A stretch of 64,000 bases of DNA from JAFECT01 sp963838235 (GCA_963838235.1 CAWIQJ010000005.1:1302001-1366000), one strand, 5' to 3'; counted from the first letter of the stretch, positions 47,014 to 57,151 are shown. A program made the numbers and translations. The notes: a model not told the origin generated them from the letters alone.

Positions 47014-49858
47014 ATGCGCTTCGAGCGGCGGTTTTCCATCGCCGATCGGCCGGCCGGAGGCCGGGAGCACCGGCTGATCGAGACGGCCCAGGGCGTCCTC
47101 GCGGTCGAGGCGCCGCGCGGCTGGCCCGCGGCCGGGATCGAGGCCTGGATCGACTGGTCCAACGACCTGGCCGAAGACTGGCCGAACCTGGCGCCTGACG
47201 GACTTTCTCCCGATAAGCCCTTCGATACGCTGCTGAATTCCGGTCCGGCGCGGTATGCGCGTCGGCTCGCAGCCTGGGGCTTCGCCACCGGCCTGTTCGA
47301 CCACGCCCCCGACGCCGAAGTCTTCGCAGACGAGCTGCTCGCGTCGATCGCGCTCGGCATGGCCGCTCCGGCCCGCCGGCCCGCCGCCGGCGCGCGCGTG
47401 CACCCGATCGCCCAGGACCGCCTGCCGCCCGCGCGCGAGAAGGGCGTCCTGCAGCTCGAGGACGTGGAGTCCGAACTCCGTCCTCGGTCGCCTCGCCGCC
47501 GAGAGCCGCGCAGCCGCCGGCGCGCGCTCAGGCCTGCCCGCCTGGGAGACCCGCCTCGCCGCCGTCCGCGACGCCGTCGCCCGGTGCGAAGGCGATCCGC
47601 GCGCCTGCGCCGATCCCCAGCACAACCTGTCCCTCGCCCGCGCCGTTCAGAGCGCGCGACGCCGGCGTCCCCGACGCCCTGATCGCCCAGGCGGTCCGCA
47701 CCGCTGCGCTGGAGCCCGGTTTCGCCGACGTGCTGAGCCCGATTGTCCCGCCCGAGCCCCTGGTGGTCCTGGGCGCCGGGACGGTGGTCGAGGCCGGATC
47801 GGCCGAATCCTTTGCCGCCGCCACGGTCGGGGCCGAGACCGGAGCGGTGATCCTGGCCTTCACCCCGCGGGACGCCGAGGCGCTGATGCGCGGCCGCGCG
47901 CGCGCGCGGCCCTCGACCTCGACGCCTTCACCGGCGACGACGGCGTAGTCGATCTGGAAGCGCTGGAAGCGGCGTCGCGTCTGTGGGCGGTCGCACTCGA
48001 GATCGAATGCGCCTGTGGTTTCAACCAAGACCTCGACCGCGCGCGCACCCAGCACGGCTGGCGCGCCGTCGGCCTCACGCTGGCGAGCCTCACCGACCAG
48101 CTCGCGCGCCAGGGCGTCGTGCACGACAGCGAACCGGGCCGCGTGCTCGCCGCCTCGCTGTTCGCCCTGATGGATGCGGCGGCGCTGAACGCCTCGGCCG
48201 AAATCGCCCGGCGCATCGGCGCCTATCCCGAGTATCTCGGCGACAAGGACGCGCGCCTCGCCCTGCCCCGTTCGGCGCGCCAGACCGCGCGTGCGCTCGC
48301 CGGCATCGACAATCCCGCCGCGGCCCGCGCCGCCGAGCTCTATGACGCGGCCATCGCGCTCGCGAAGAAGTCGGGCCTGCGCAACGTCGAGATCACCGCC
48401 GTCTACGACGACCGCGAACTGGGGCTCAACTCGGTTGCCGGATCGACGGCGCGGGCGGTTGGTCGGGCGCAGTGACGCCGGTGGAGACCGCCGACGGTCC
48501 GACCGTGCTCGCACTCTCCGACGCCGCCGCGACCGTGCTGGCGCGCGCCGGCGCCGACGTGGCCGACGCCGAGGCCTACGTGCTCGGACGCCGCAGTCTT
48601 GCCGGCGCGCCTGGCATTGATGACGCGACGTTGCGCGCGAAAGGCTTCACCGACATCGAGATCGAGGCGGTGGAGGCCGCGCTCGCGTCGGCGCGCCAAC
48701 CTTGCCGCCGCCTTCTCGCCGGCCGTGGTGGGGGAAGGGTTTGCGCGGGACGTGATCGGCCTGAGCGCCGAGGACGCCGCCGACGCGCACTTCGACCTGC
48801 TCGCGGCGCTCGGATTCGCGTCCAGCGATATCGACGCGGCGACCGCCTGGGTCTTCGGCGCCGGCGATCTCTCGGCATGGTCGGAGATGCCTGAAAGCCT
48901 GCGCCCGGTTTTTGCGCCGCCGACGCGGAACGGCCTTCTCGCCATGACCGCAGCCCTCGAGGCGTTCGCCGATACCCCGCGGACCACGCCCTTGATGCTC
49001 GCCTGGGACGACGATGCGACCGAGGCCGCACGCCTGCAGTCCGCCGCCGCCGCCGCGGGCGTCCGTGCGGTCAGGCTCGCGCGCGCCTCGCCGCCGCCGG
49101 GTCCCCTGTTCGACCTGCCGAGCCAAGCGTCCGACGCGCCGCCCTCGCGCACCCCGCCGCCCGAGCCGCGCACGGTGGAGCGCGTCGTCGAACGGGTGGT
49201 CGAGCGCGACCGCACGCGCCGCAAGCTGCCCGACCGCCGCAAGGGCTATATCCAGAAGGCCGCGGTGGCCGGCCACAAGGTCTATCTGCACACCGGCGAG
49301 TACGATGAAGGCGAGCTGGGCGAGATCTTCCTCGACATGCACAAGGAAGGCGCCGCCTTCCGCTCGCTGATGAACAACTTCGCGATCGCGGTCTCGATCG
49401 GGCTGCAGTACGGCGTGCCGCTCGACGAGTTCGTCGACGCCTTCGTGTTCACCCGTTTCGAGCCCGCCGGGCGCGTCACCGGCAACGACTCCATCCGCTC
49501 GGCGACCTCGATCCTCGACTACATCTTCCGTGAGCTGGCGGTCAGTTATCTGGACCGTCAGGACCTCGCCAACGCCGACCCGGACACTCACGGAGACGGT
49601 TTCGGGGTTAACTCTGAGAGCGGAGATTCCGAGGAAACGGTGCCCGCTTCACGTTTCATTTCAAAGGGATTCTCCCGAGGCGCCGCGCCAGACAATCTGA
49701 TAGTGGCTAGCTTCGGGTCGCGCCGGTCCAAGGGCGATCCATCCGGGCCAGTCCCGGGCCCCGACGTCTGTCCATCGTGCGGAGACATGGCCCTGAAGCG
49801 CCGCGGCGCCGGCTATGTCTGCGAGAGCTGCGGGGCCGCGCCGGGCATGGCCGGCTAA
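47014..49858 (+). CDS. Degenerate class II ribonucleotide reductase homologue (NrdJ-like, TSCPD)
   Basis: About 948 residues from ATG 47014 behind GGAGG. Frames change near 47475, 47655, 47905, 48470 and 48690. The corrected chain is collinear with NrdJ: an N-terminal AVEAPRGWPAAGIEAWIDWS, AGVPDALIAQAV, a barrel remnant (LEAASRLWAVALEIE... AAALNASAEIARRIGAYPEY), YVLGRRSLAGAPGIDDATLRAKGFTDIEIEAVEAAL, HFDLLAALGFASSDIDAA, and an intact TSCPD-type region (RRKGYIQKAAVAGHKVYL... AAFRSLMNNFAIAVSIGLQYGVPL... ATSILDYIFRELAVSYL). It ends in a zinc ribbon (CPSCG, CESCG). The N-terminal half of the barrel and the catalytic loops of NrdJ are missing or replaced, so it is probably not a reductase. No cobalamin riboswitch is seen upstream. 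Confidence 0.72.
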
Positions 49859-50062
49859 AGAGATCCTCGCCGACGCAAGCCGGTCGAGGGGTGGAGGGGC
49901 CCTCGGCCGACCCTCGGGCGGTTGCGGCTGATACACCCTAAGCTTCTGGCGCAGGCCGGGAGCCCCTCCGCCAAACCGGTCCTCCGGGGCCGAGGCAACG
50001 GAGATTCAAGACTTTGGCCCTAGGCTTGCAGCCTGGATCGCAGGATTCCGGGAGCCTTCGCC

Positions 50063-50557
50063 ATGCGCCGCACCGCTCGCTTCGCCCTTCTCGCTTCCGC
50101 CCTAGACCCTGGCCGCAGCCCCGGTCGCGGCCCAGAACGCCTCCCAGATCGCCCGCGCCCGGGCCGGGGCGAGCTGCCCAAGTGCAACCTGTTCCAGGCG
50201 GACTTCCAGGGCCTGACCCTGAAGGGGAAGAACTTCGCTGGGGCCAGGCTGCGCCAGGCCGACTTTTCCTCGGCGATCCTGAACCACACCCGCTTCTCGG
50301 GCGCGGACCTCCGGGACGTGAACGGCTTTGCGACCCTGTTCTCAGGCGCGGACTTCACCGGCGCGAATCTGACCCACGCCAGCCTCGTGGGCGCCTATTT
50401 CGAGGGCGCCAACCTGTCAGGGGCGACGCTCGAAGGAGCCAATTTCTCGGGCGCCGAGCTCGACCGAGCCCGCGGCCTGACCCAGGCTCACCTGAACCGG
50501 GCCTGCGGCGACGCCTCAACCAAGCTGCCGCGCGGGATGACTATTCCCGCCTGCTGA
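50063..50557 (+). CDS. Exported pentapeptide-repeat protein (two compensating frameshifts)
   Basis: 164 residues. Pentapeptide repeats of A(D/N)LXX type run from CNLFQADF through ADFSSAILNHTRFSGADL to ANFSGAELDRA, then a C-terminal LTQAHLNRACGDASTKLPRGM that recurs in the protein at 51478. The N-terminus reads oddly between 50103 and 50178; in another frame that stretch is TLAAAPVAAQNASQIARARA, completing a normal signal peptide, and SCPKCNLFQ rejoins the main frame. The fold is a right-handed square beta-helix; function unknown. Confidence 0.8.
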   Translation: MRRTARFALLASALDPGRSPGRGPERLPDRPRPGRGELPKCNLFQADFQGLTLKGKNFAGARLRQADFSSAILNHTRFSGADLRDVNGFATLFSGADFTGANLTHASLVGAYFEGANLSGATLEGANFSGAELDRARGLTQAHLNRACGDASTKLPRGMTIPAC

Positions 50558-51319
50558 TCAGGCCTTTCGGCTGCGCGTCAGGACCAGGGTTCCCAAGACC
50601 ACCACGGCGAGGCCCGCCAACCGGGCCGCATTGCCCACCTGACCGCCGATGGCGTTGTCGCCGAGCAGGAAGGCGAGCCAGAGGAAATCCATCCCGACAT
50701 GGAGCGCGATCGCCGGCCACAGGCTGCCCCAGCGCTCGGTCAGCCAGCAGAAGATCAGCCCGCCCACGAAGGTGATCGCCGCGGCCAACAGCGAGGCGGC
50801 GAGGGTCGCACCCTGGCTCAGGTGGCCCAGGCCGAACAGCAGCGACGAAAGGACGGCCGCGCCCCAGAACGGCAGCCCGGCCCACTGCCGCCCCTGGCGG
50901 AACAGGAAGCCGCGGAACAGAACCTCCTCCGCGAAAGGGCCGACCAGCCCCAGCGACATCGCCACGCCGAGCGTCGGCGGGCTGAACGGATGACCGAGCC
51001 AGCTCGCCGTAAACGCCATGACGGCAAGGGCGGCCAGCGTCAGCACCACCCCGCGCAAGGCAAAAGGCCACAGGCCGAGCGCAGCCAACCCGCCGCCCGG
51101 GCCCACACGGCGCAGCGCTATGGTCACGAGGACGAGGGCCAGGACGCCCGAGGCGATGAACAGGTAGGTGAAGGCGTCGTCGCCCTGCCCCAGGCCGGCC
51201 AGCCAGTCGTGGGCGCCCACGAGGCGCAGAAATGCAGGGAGGCCAACGGCCAGCAGAACGAAAACTACGACCAGAACCAGCGTGCGTCCGACGCGGCTGC
51301 GCTTGGCCTCCTCGCCCAT
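50558..51319 (-). CDS. CPBP-family intramembrane metalloprotease
   Basis: 253 residues with about eight TM helices. The CPBP/Abi motifs are present: EExxxR in FAEEVLFRGFLFRQG, a His in FGLGHLSQG, and a His in IALHVGMDFLW. Bacterial members are intramembrane proteases, some linked to bacteriocin immunity or protein maturation. It lies between two pentapeptide-repeat genes, converging on the first and diverging from the second. Confidence 0.9.
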   Translation of the reverse strand: MGEEAKRSRVGRTLVLVVVFVLLAVGLPAFLRLVGAHDWLAGLGQGDDAFTYLFIASGVLALVLVTIALRRVGPGGGLAALGLWPFALRGVVLTLAALAVMAFTASWLGHPFSPPTLGVAMSLGLVGPFAEEVLFRGFLFRQGRQWAGLPFWGAAVLSSLLFGLGHLSQGATLAASLLAAAITFVGGLIFCWLTERWGSLWPAIALHVGMDFLWLAFLLGDNAIGGQVGNAARLAGLAVVVLGTLVLTRSRKA

Positions 51320-51477
51320 GGTCCCGTCCTCCCTGCGCGATCAGGCCGCAGGCCAGCGCCCATGGCCAGTTAATTACGCTTAAATTCCCGCGTTCCGTCG
51401 TTGCGACACGATCAAATCTCCGGCGGATTACCGCGATTTAAGTGGCGCGTCCGACGGTTAGCGATCACATCGGAGCC

Positions 51478-52437
51478 ATGACCCTGGCCAAGACTCTGGC
51501 AACGCGCAGCCTCGCGTTCATCGCCGCCGCCTTCGCCGCCGTGCTGGTAACGGGCGGGGCGGCCGGCGCTGCCCAGGCGCGCACGACCATGGGCTTTGGC
51601 GACCACGACGTGTCGCGCACCGTGTCGTTCGGCGGCTCGTGCGTGCATTGCGAGCTGTCGGGCCGCAAGCTGATCGGCGCGACCTTCACCGCGGCCAACT
51701 TCAACAATGCGACCCTGGTCGGCTCCGACCTGCGCGGCGCGCAGCTGATGGGCTCGGACTTTAACTCGTCGAACTTCACCCGCGCAGACCTGCGTAACGC
51801 CCAGATGTTGGCGGCGAAGTTCCACAACGCAATCTTCTTCTCCGCCCATCTCGAGGGCGTGGTCGCCGAGGAAGCGGAGTTTCAGAATGCAGACTTGACC
51901 GGCGCGCGCGTCGATGGCTCGTCCCTCATCGGCGCCAGGTTTTCCGACGCCAAGCTGATCCATGCGAGCTTCGTCGGCGCGGAGATGACCAATGCGAACC
52001 TCGAGCGCGCGACGGCGCCGGGCGCGGACTTCACCGACGCGCAGATGATCCTCGCGCGTCTCGAGGACGGCGACTTCCGCGGCGCCTCGTTCCGCAACGC
52101 AGGCCTGCAGGGCGCGGTGCTGAAGCGCGGGAATTTCGATTCCGCCGACTTTGCCGGCGCGCATCTCGAGGCGGCGGACCTGAAGGGCGTCGACCTTTCC
52201 GGCGCCCGCCATCTGACTCAGGCGCAACTCGACATCGCCTGCACGGACGGCTCGACGCGCCTTCCCGAAGGCCTGCACGGTCGCGGCTGTTCTCTGAAGG
52301 CGCTGAAATCCGCGCTCATCCGCAAGGCGCTCGACCGCGCCCTGGGCGTACCCAAACCGTCCAAGGCCCCGGCGCCGCCCCCACCTCCCGCTGCCCCGGC
52401 CGAGCCGCGGCAAGTCGCGAGCGACGGCGGACGCTGA
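51478..52437 (+). CDS. Exported pentapeptide-repeat protein, long form
   Basis: 319 residues from ATG 51478 (MTLAKTLATRSLAFIAAAFAAVLVTGG), preferred over GTG 51442 because it begins the signal peptide. CVHCELSGRKLIGATFTAANFNNATLVGSDLRGAQLMGSD opens a long run of pentapeptide repeats to about residue 245. The end of the repeat region, LTQAQLDIACTDGSTRLPEGL, matches that of the protein at 50063, so the two are paralogues. A Lys/Pro-rich tail follows. The CxxC next to the first repeat is shared with the first copy (CPKC). Periplasmic; function unknown. Confidence 0.85.
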   Translation: MTLAKTLATRSLAFIAAAFAAVLVTGGAAGAAQARTTMGFGDHDVSRTVSFGGSCVHCELSGRKLIGATFTAANFNNATLVGSDLRGAQLMGSDFNSSNFTRADLRNAQMLAAKFHNAIFFSAHLEGVVAEEAEFQNADLTGARVDGSSLIGARFSDAKLIHASFVGAEMTNANLERATAPGADFTDAQMILARLEDGDFRGASFRNAGLQGAVLKRGNFDSADFAGAHLEAADLKGVDLSGARHLTQAQLDIACTDGSTRLPEGLHGRGCSLKALKSALIRKALDRALGVPKPSKAPAPPPPPAAPAEPRQVASDGGR

Positions 52438-52443
52438 CCGCGA

Positions 52444-54225
52444 CTACTTGATCGGCGCGACCGTGCGGATGTGCAGCTCTTTCAACTGGCGTTCGGTCAC
52501 TTCCGACGGCGCGTTCATCAGAAGGTCGACGCCCTGCTGGTTCAGCGGGAAGGCGATGACCTCGCGGATGTTCTCTGCGCCCGCCAGCAGCATGACGATG
52601 CGATCGACGCCCGGCGCCAGGCCGCCGTGCGGCGGGGCGCCGTAGCGGAAGGCGTTCAGCATGCCACCGAACTTCTCTTCCACCACTTCCGGCGGATAGC
52701 CGGCGATGCCGAAGGCCTTGACCATGATGTCGGGCCGGTGGTTCCGGATTGCGCCCGAGCACAGCTCCACGCCGTTGCAGACGATGTCGTACTGGTAGGC
52801 CAGGATGTCGAGCGGGTCCTTCGACTCCAGCGCGTCGAGTTCGCCTTGCGGCATGGAGAACGGGTTGTGCGAGAAGTCGACGCGCTTCTCGTCCTCGTTC
52901 CACTCGAACATCGGATAGTCGATGACCCAGCAGAGCGCGAAGCGGTCCTTGTCGATCAGTTCGAGATCGACGCCGACCTTGGTGCGCGCCGCGCCCGCGA
53001 ACTTGGCGAACACGCCCGGATCGCCGGCCGCGAAGAAGGCCGCGTCGCCGACCTTGAGGCCGAGCTGCTCGCGGATCGCTGTCACCGGCGCTGCGCCGAG
53101 GTTTTTGGCGATCGGACCGGCGCCGCCCTCCTCGCCCTCACGCCAGAAGATGTAGCCGAGGCCGGGCTGGCCCTCGCCCTGGGCCCAGCTGTTCATCCGG
53201 TCGCAGAAGGCGCGCGAGCCGCCGTCGGGCGCGGGGATCGCCCACACGCGATGCTTGGGCGAGGCGTCGAGGATCTTGGCGAACACGCCAAAGCCGCCGC
53301 CGCGGAAATGTTCGGACACGTCCTGCATCAGGATCGCGTTGCGCATGTCCGGCTTGTCCGAGCCGTACTGCTGGATCGCGTCCTTGTAGGCGATGCGCGG
53401 GAACGACATCGGCGTGACCTTGCGGCCGTCGGCGAACTCGTCGAACACGCCGTGGATCACCGGCTCGATGGCGGCGAACACGTCCTCTTGCGTCACGAAG
53501 CTCATCTCGACGTCGAGCTGGTAGAACTCGCCCGGCGAACGATCGGCGCGCGCGTCCTCGTCGCGGAAACACGGCGCGATCTGGAAATAGCGGTCGAAAC
53601 CCGAAACCATGAGCAGCTGCTTGAACTGCTGCGGCGCTTGCGGAAGCGCATAGAACTTCCCCGGATGCATGCGCGAGGGCACCAGGAAGTCGCGCGCGCC
53701 CTCCGGGCTGGAGGCGGTCAGGATCGGGGTCTGAAACTCGGTGAAGCCCTGATCGACCATGCGCCGGCGGATCGAGGCGATCACATTGGCGCGCAGCACG
53801 ATGTTGCGATGGAGCGTCTCGCGGCGCAGGTCGAGGAATCGGTACTTGAGACGCAGGTCCTCAGGATAGTCCGGCTCGCCGAACACCGGCACGGGCAACT
53901 CTTCGGCGGCGCCCAGCAATTTCACATCCGAAACCCGGACTTCGATCTCGCCGGTGGGCAGGCCCGCGTTGACCGTATCGTCGATCCGCTTCACCACCTC
54001 GCCGTCGACCCGGATCACGCTCTCGGCGCGCAGCTTCTCGACCCAGTCGAAGCCGGGGGTCGAGGGCGACAGCACCAGCTGGGTCAGGCCATAGTGGTCG
54101 CGCAGGTCGATGAACAGCAGACCGCCGTGGTCGCGCTTGCGGTAAATCCAGCCGGACAGGCGGACGGTCTTGCCCGCGTCGGCAAGGCGAAGGGCGCCGC
54201 AGGTGTGGGTGCGATAGGCGTGCAT
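52444..54225 (-). CDS. aspS: Aspartyl-tRNA synthetase
   Basis: 593 residues, the usual bacterial AspRS length. An N-terminal OB anticodon-binding domain (VRLSGWIYRKRDHGGLLFIDLRDHYGLTQLVL) precedes the class II catalytic domain. Motif 1 is DQGFTEFQTPIL, motif 2 FRDEDARADRSPGEFYQLDVEMSF, motif 3 GGLAPGVDRIVMLL. A GAD-type insert lies in the middle. It charges tRNA-Asp, and possibly tRNA-Asn where an amidotransferase is present; the sequence alone does not settle that. Complete. Confidence 0.97.
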   Translation of the reverse strand: MHAYRTHTCGALRLADAGKTVRLSGWIYRKRDHGGLLFIDLRDHYGLTQLVLSPSTPGFDWVEKLRAESVIRVDGEVVKRIDDTVNAGLPTGEIEVRVSDVKLLGAAEELPVPVFGEPDYPEDLRLKYRFLDLRRETLHRNIVLRANVIASIRRRMVDQGFTEFQTPILTASSPEGARDFLVPSRMHPGKFYALPQAPQQFKQLLMVSGFDRYFQIAPCFRDEDARADRSPGEFYQLDVEMSFVTQEDVFAAIEPVIHGVFDEFADGRKVTPMSFPRIAYKDAIQQYGSDKPDMRNAILMQDVSEHFRGGGFGVFAKILDASPKHRVWAIPAPDGGSRAFCDRMNSWAQGEGQPGLGYIFWREGEEGGAGPIAKNLGAAPVTAIREQLGLKVGDAAFFAAGDPGVFAKFAGAARTKVGVDLELIDKDRFALCWVIDYPMFEWNEDEKRVDFSHNPFSMPQGELDALESKDPLDILAYQYDIVCNGVELCSGAIRNHRPDIMVKAFGIAGYPPEVVEEKFGGMLNAFRYGAPPHGGLAPGVDRIVMLLAGAENIREVIAFPLNQQGVDLLMNAPSEVTERQLKELHIRTVAPIK

Positions 54226-54332
54226 GACGGGTCGGGAGGCCTGAAAAAACGGTGAAAAAGGAAGGGGCTCTCAGGCCACGGGACCCCCTGAATGTCAAGG
54301 TCGGCGTGCCTTCAGAGGTCCTGGCCGTGCTC

Positions 54333-55181
54333 TCAGCCGAAGGTGCGCCGGTCGGTCTTGTGCAGGCGGCCGGCCATCGGACCGAAGATCACGTTGAACG
54401 CCACCGCCACCAGCACGATCCCGCACATCAGCTTGTATAGGAACACCGCCGCCGAGAACGCCAGGTTGGCGCGCACATGGGTGATACGGCTGACCAGGAT
54501 GCCGAAGGTGTCGGTGGCCTCGAAGGTGAGCGCATTGGCGGTCTGGTCGAACCAGTAGGCGGTATAGGTTGGGACCTGACGATAGAAGTTTTGGCCCTTC
54601 ATGGTCGGGTCGATTGCGAAGGTGCGCTGCCAGACCAGGTTGTTCTGGATCCAGGTCGCGATCGGATAGTCGACCGGATCGTTGGCGACCTCGTTGTCGG
54701 TGAAATAGTCACCGTCGGCGACCGAGGCCGCCGGATTGTTGGCCGGCGCGACCTGGGTCGTCGATTGTAATAGCGCCGCGGTCGGGATCGCCATGCTGGC
54801 CGGCAGCGAGAGGATCGCCAGCGCGACCAGCGCGTGGCTCAGCACCATGACCTTCTTCGCGTGGACGTTGGCCCAGGCGCGTAACACCTGCAGGACCGCG
54901 GGCGCGGCGAACAGCAGGAAAGCGAAGGTGACGCTCTCGTAGGTGTCGGCGAGATTGCGCGCGCTCGAATTGTACCGGGCGGTCAGGGCGGCGAGCAGCG
55001 CGCAGACCATGAACGAAAACCCGATGGCGATCAGCCACGGGTCGCGCGGCGGCGGCTTGCGCGTCATCGCGCCCACAAGCACCGCCCCAGTGTGGAACAG
55101 CGCGCGCGGGATCATGATCAGCAGGAACAGGGCCAGCGCGGCCATGCTGGCCAGGCTGAAATAGGAAACCGCGATGACCAC
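54333..55181 (-). CDS. Hypothetical multi-TM membrane protein
   Basis: 282 residues from GTG 55181 (VVIAVSYFSLASMAALALFLLIMIPRALF). The frame is open further upstream, but that part overlaps the intergenic space and looks non-coding. About five TM helices are visible: one at the N-terminus, two in the middle, one at HALVALAILSLPASMAIPTAALL, and one at the C-terminus (AAVFLYKLMCGIVLVAVAFNVIF). A periplasmic loop of about 100 residues contains YFTDNEVANDPVDYPIATWIQNNLVW. I do not recognise the family. Confidence 0.6.
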   Translation of the reverse strand: MVIAVSYFSLASMAALALFLLIMIPRALFHTGAVLVGAMTRKPPPRDPWLIAIGFSFMVCALLAALTARYNSSARNLADTYESVTFAFLLFAAPAVLQVLRAWANVHAKKVMVLSHALVALAILSLPASMAIPTAALLQSTTQVAPANNPAASVADGDYFTDNEVANDPVDYPIATWIQNNLVWQRTFAIDPTMKGQNFYRQVPTYTAYWFDQTANALTFEATDTFGILVSRITHVRANLAFSAAVFLYKLMCGIVLVAVAFNVIFGPMAGRLHKTDRRTFG

Positions 55182-55276
55182 GCCGTCCTCCCCCGCGTCT
55201 CCGCTCGACCGTGACCCTAGCGGTGCGGCCGCGGGCCTTGTCAATCCTTCGCCCCCGAGGCGTGCGAAACCCTCCG

Positions 55277-57043
55277 CTACAGGCCCCAGACGAGCGCGAT
55301 CAGGGGCACGCCCAAGAGGATGACCACAAGGGACAGCGGCGCGCCCAACCGCGCATAGTCCTGGAACTTGTAACCGCCTGGGCCCATGACCAGGGTGTTG
55401 CACTGATGGCCTACCGGCGTGAGGAAATCGCAGCCGGCGCCGGTCGCCACCGCCATCAGGAAGGCGTCGATCGACAGGTGCAGCCGCGTCGCCACGGCCA
55501 CGCTGATCGGGCCCAGCACCAGCACGGTCGGCGCGTTGTGCAGGAACGGCGAGCAGGCCATGGCGATCAGCATCATGGTCCCGAGCGTTAGGATGGGCGG
55601 CAGGCCGTGCACCAGCGTGGCCAGACCGCCGGCCACCAGTTCGGTGCCGCCGGTCGCGCGCACCGCTTCGCTGAGCGGCGTGAGCGCGCCGATCAGGATC
55701 AGCACCTGCCCTTCCAGCGAGTTGTATGCCTCGCGCATGGTGATCGCGCCCGACAGCACCACCACCACCGCCGCGCCGAAGAAGGCGACCGCGACGGTTA
55801 AAACGTTGAACGCCACCAAGGTCATCGCCACGCCGAGGATGACCAGCGGCAGCCAGCGCCGCGACACGCCTGCCAGGCGCACCTGGCGCTCGACCAGCGG
55901 CAGGACGCCCAGGGACTGCAGGGCGCCCGACAGGGCCTGCTCACCCGCCTCCAGCACCAGCACGTCGCCGGGGCGCAAGGTGACGTCGCGCAGGCGCTGG
56001 GTGATGCGCGCGCCGCTGCGGCTCACGGCCATCAGGTTCACGCCGAACTGCTCACGCAGTTGCACGCGCGCGGCGGAACGGCCGATCAGAACAAAGTCAC
56101 GCTGGACCACGGCTTCGATGGAACGGACCTCCTCGCTGTGAGCCGCCTTCTCGGGCTTGTCCTCGGCGCGCGTGTGGACGAGGCTCGTGCGGCTGAATAC
56201 CTGGGCCAGCCGCTCCTGGGTCCCTTCGAGCACCAGGGTGTCGCCGGGCTTGAGTTTGTGGTTGGCGCGCGGTGCGTCGATCCGCTTGCCGTCGCGCAGC
56301 AGGGCGGTGGCGCGCACGCCATCCTCGCGCAGTTTCAATTCGCCGAGCGTTTCCAGCGAGGAAGACCAATCCTGCGGGATCAAGGCCTCGGTCATGTACG
56401 GCACGGTGATCGCCGCGGCGACGTCAGGGCCCGCGCGGTTGCGCGGCAGCAGCCGCCACCCGAAGCTGACGAACACGAGACCCGCCGCGGTCAGCGCAAG
56501 ACCGACCGGCGCGAAGTCGAACATCTGGAACGGCTTGCCGGTCGCCTCCTCGCGCACCTGGCTCACGATGATGTTGGTCGAGGTGCCGACCAGGGTGACC
56601 AGGCCCCCCAGCAGCGACATGAAGGCCATCGGCATCAGCATCGCCGAACGCGAGGTCTTGGTCTCGCGCGCGAGCCGCGTGGCGACGGGAATAAGGATGG
56701 CGAGCGCGCCGACGTTCTTGGTCGGCATCGACAGCAGCGCCGTGGCGCCCGCCATCACCGGCACCTGGGTCGACAAGGTTTTCAACCGCGACAGCAACGG
56801 CTGCAGCAGATGCTCCATCAAGCCCGACTGGGCGACCGCGGCGCTGATCACCAGCGCGCAGGCGATGATGACGACCACGTCGCTGGTAAAGCCGCTGAAG
56901 GCGCGCGCCGCGGGCACCACGCCGGTGACGACCGCCAGCAACAGGGCGACCATGGCCACGACGTCGTAGCGGAAGCGCCCCCAGGCGAAGCAAAGCATCG
57001 CTCCCCCCAGGATGGCGAAGGCCAGCCCCTCCCTCAGCGTCAT
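55277..57043 (-). CDS. SLC13/DASS-type transporter with central RCK_C (TrkA-C) domains
   Basis: 588 residues. Two membrane halves of five to six helices each flank a cytoplasmic insert. SLC13-like motifs are STNIIVS in LVTLVGTSTNIIVSQ and NAPTVLVLGP in the second half. The insert (about residues 215-385) holds two TrkA-C-like segments: LGELKLREDGVRATALLRDGKRID...LKPGDTLVLEG and LREQFGVNLMAVSRSGARI...LRPGDVLVLEAGEQAL. Members move sulfate, dicarboxylates or related anions with sodium or protons. Substrate not readable. Confidence 0.9.
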   Translation of the reverse strand: MTLREGLAFAILGGAMLCFAWGRFRYDVVAMVALLLAVVTGVVPAARAFSGFTSDVVVIIACALVISAAVAQSGLMEHLLQPLLSRLKTLSTQVPVMAGATALLSMPTKNVGALAILIPVATRLARETKTSRSAMLMPMAFMSLLGGLVTLVGTSTNIIVSQVREEATGKPFQMFDFAPVGLALTAAGLVFVSFGWRLLPRNRAGPDVAAAITVPYMTEALIPQDWSSSLETLGELKLREDGVRATALLRDGKRIDAPRANHKLKPGDTLVLEGTQERLAQVFSRTSLVHTRAEDKPEKAAHSEEVRSIEAVVQRDFVLIGRSAARVQLREQFGVNLMAVSRSGARITQRLRDVTLRPGDVLVLEAGEQALSGALQSLGVLPLVERQVRLAGVSRRWLPLVILGVAMTLVAFNVLTVAVAFFGAAVVVVLSGAITMREAYNSLEGQVLILIGALTPLSEAVRATGGTELVAGGLATLVHGLPPILTLGTMMLIAMACSPFLHNAPTVLVLGPISVAVATRLHLSIDAFLMAVATGAGCDFLTPVGHQCNTLVMGPGGYKFQDYARLGAPLSLVVILLGVPLIALVWGL

Positions 57044-57151
57044 GCGGCCTCCAGCGCCTCCCTGCGCCCGTGAGCCTTAAGCCCCGGGACACGGTCAAGG
57101 TTCCAGAGTTAGGAGGCCCGCCCTGCAAAGGCCAGGGCCCGGGTCAGCCGC

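Noticed and set aside
52471..54255. A 594-codon frame opposite aspS
   Set aside because: It is the exact shadow of a complete aspartyl-tRNA synthetase.
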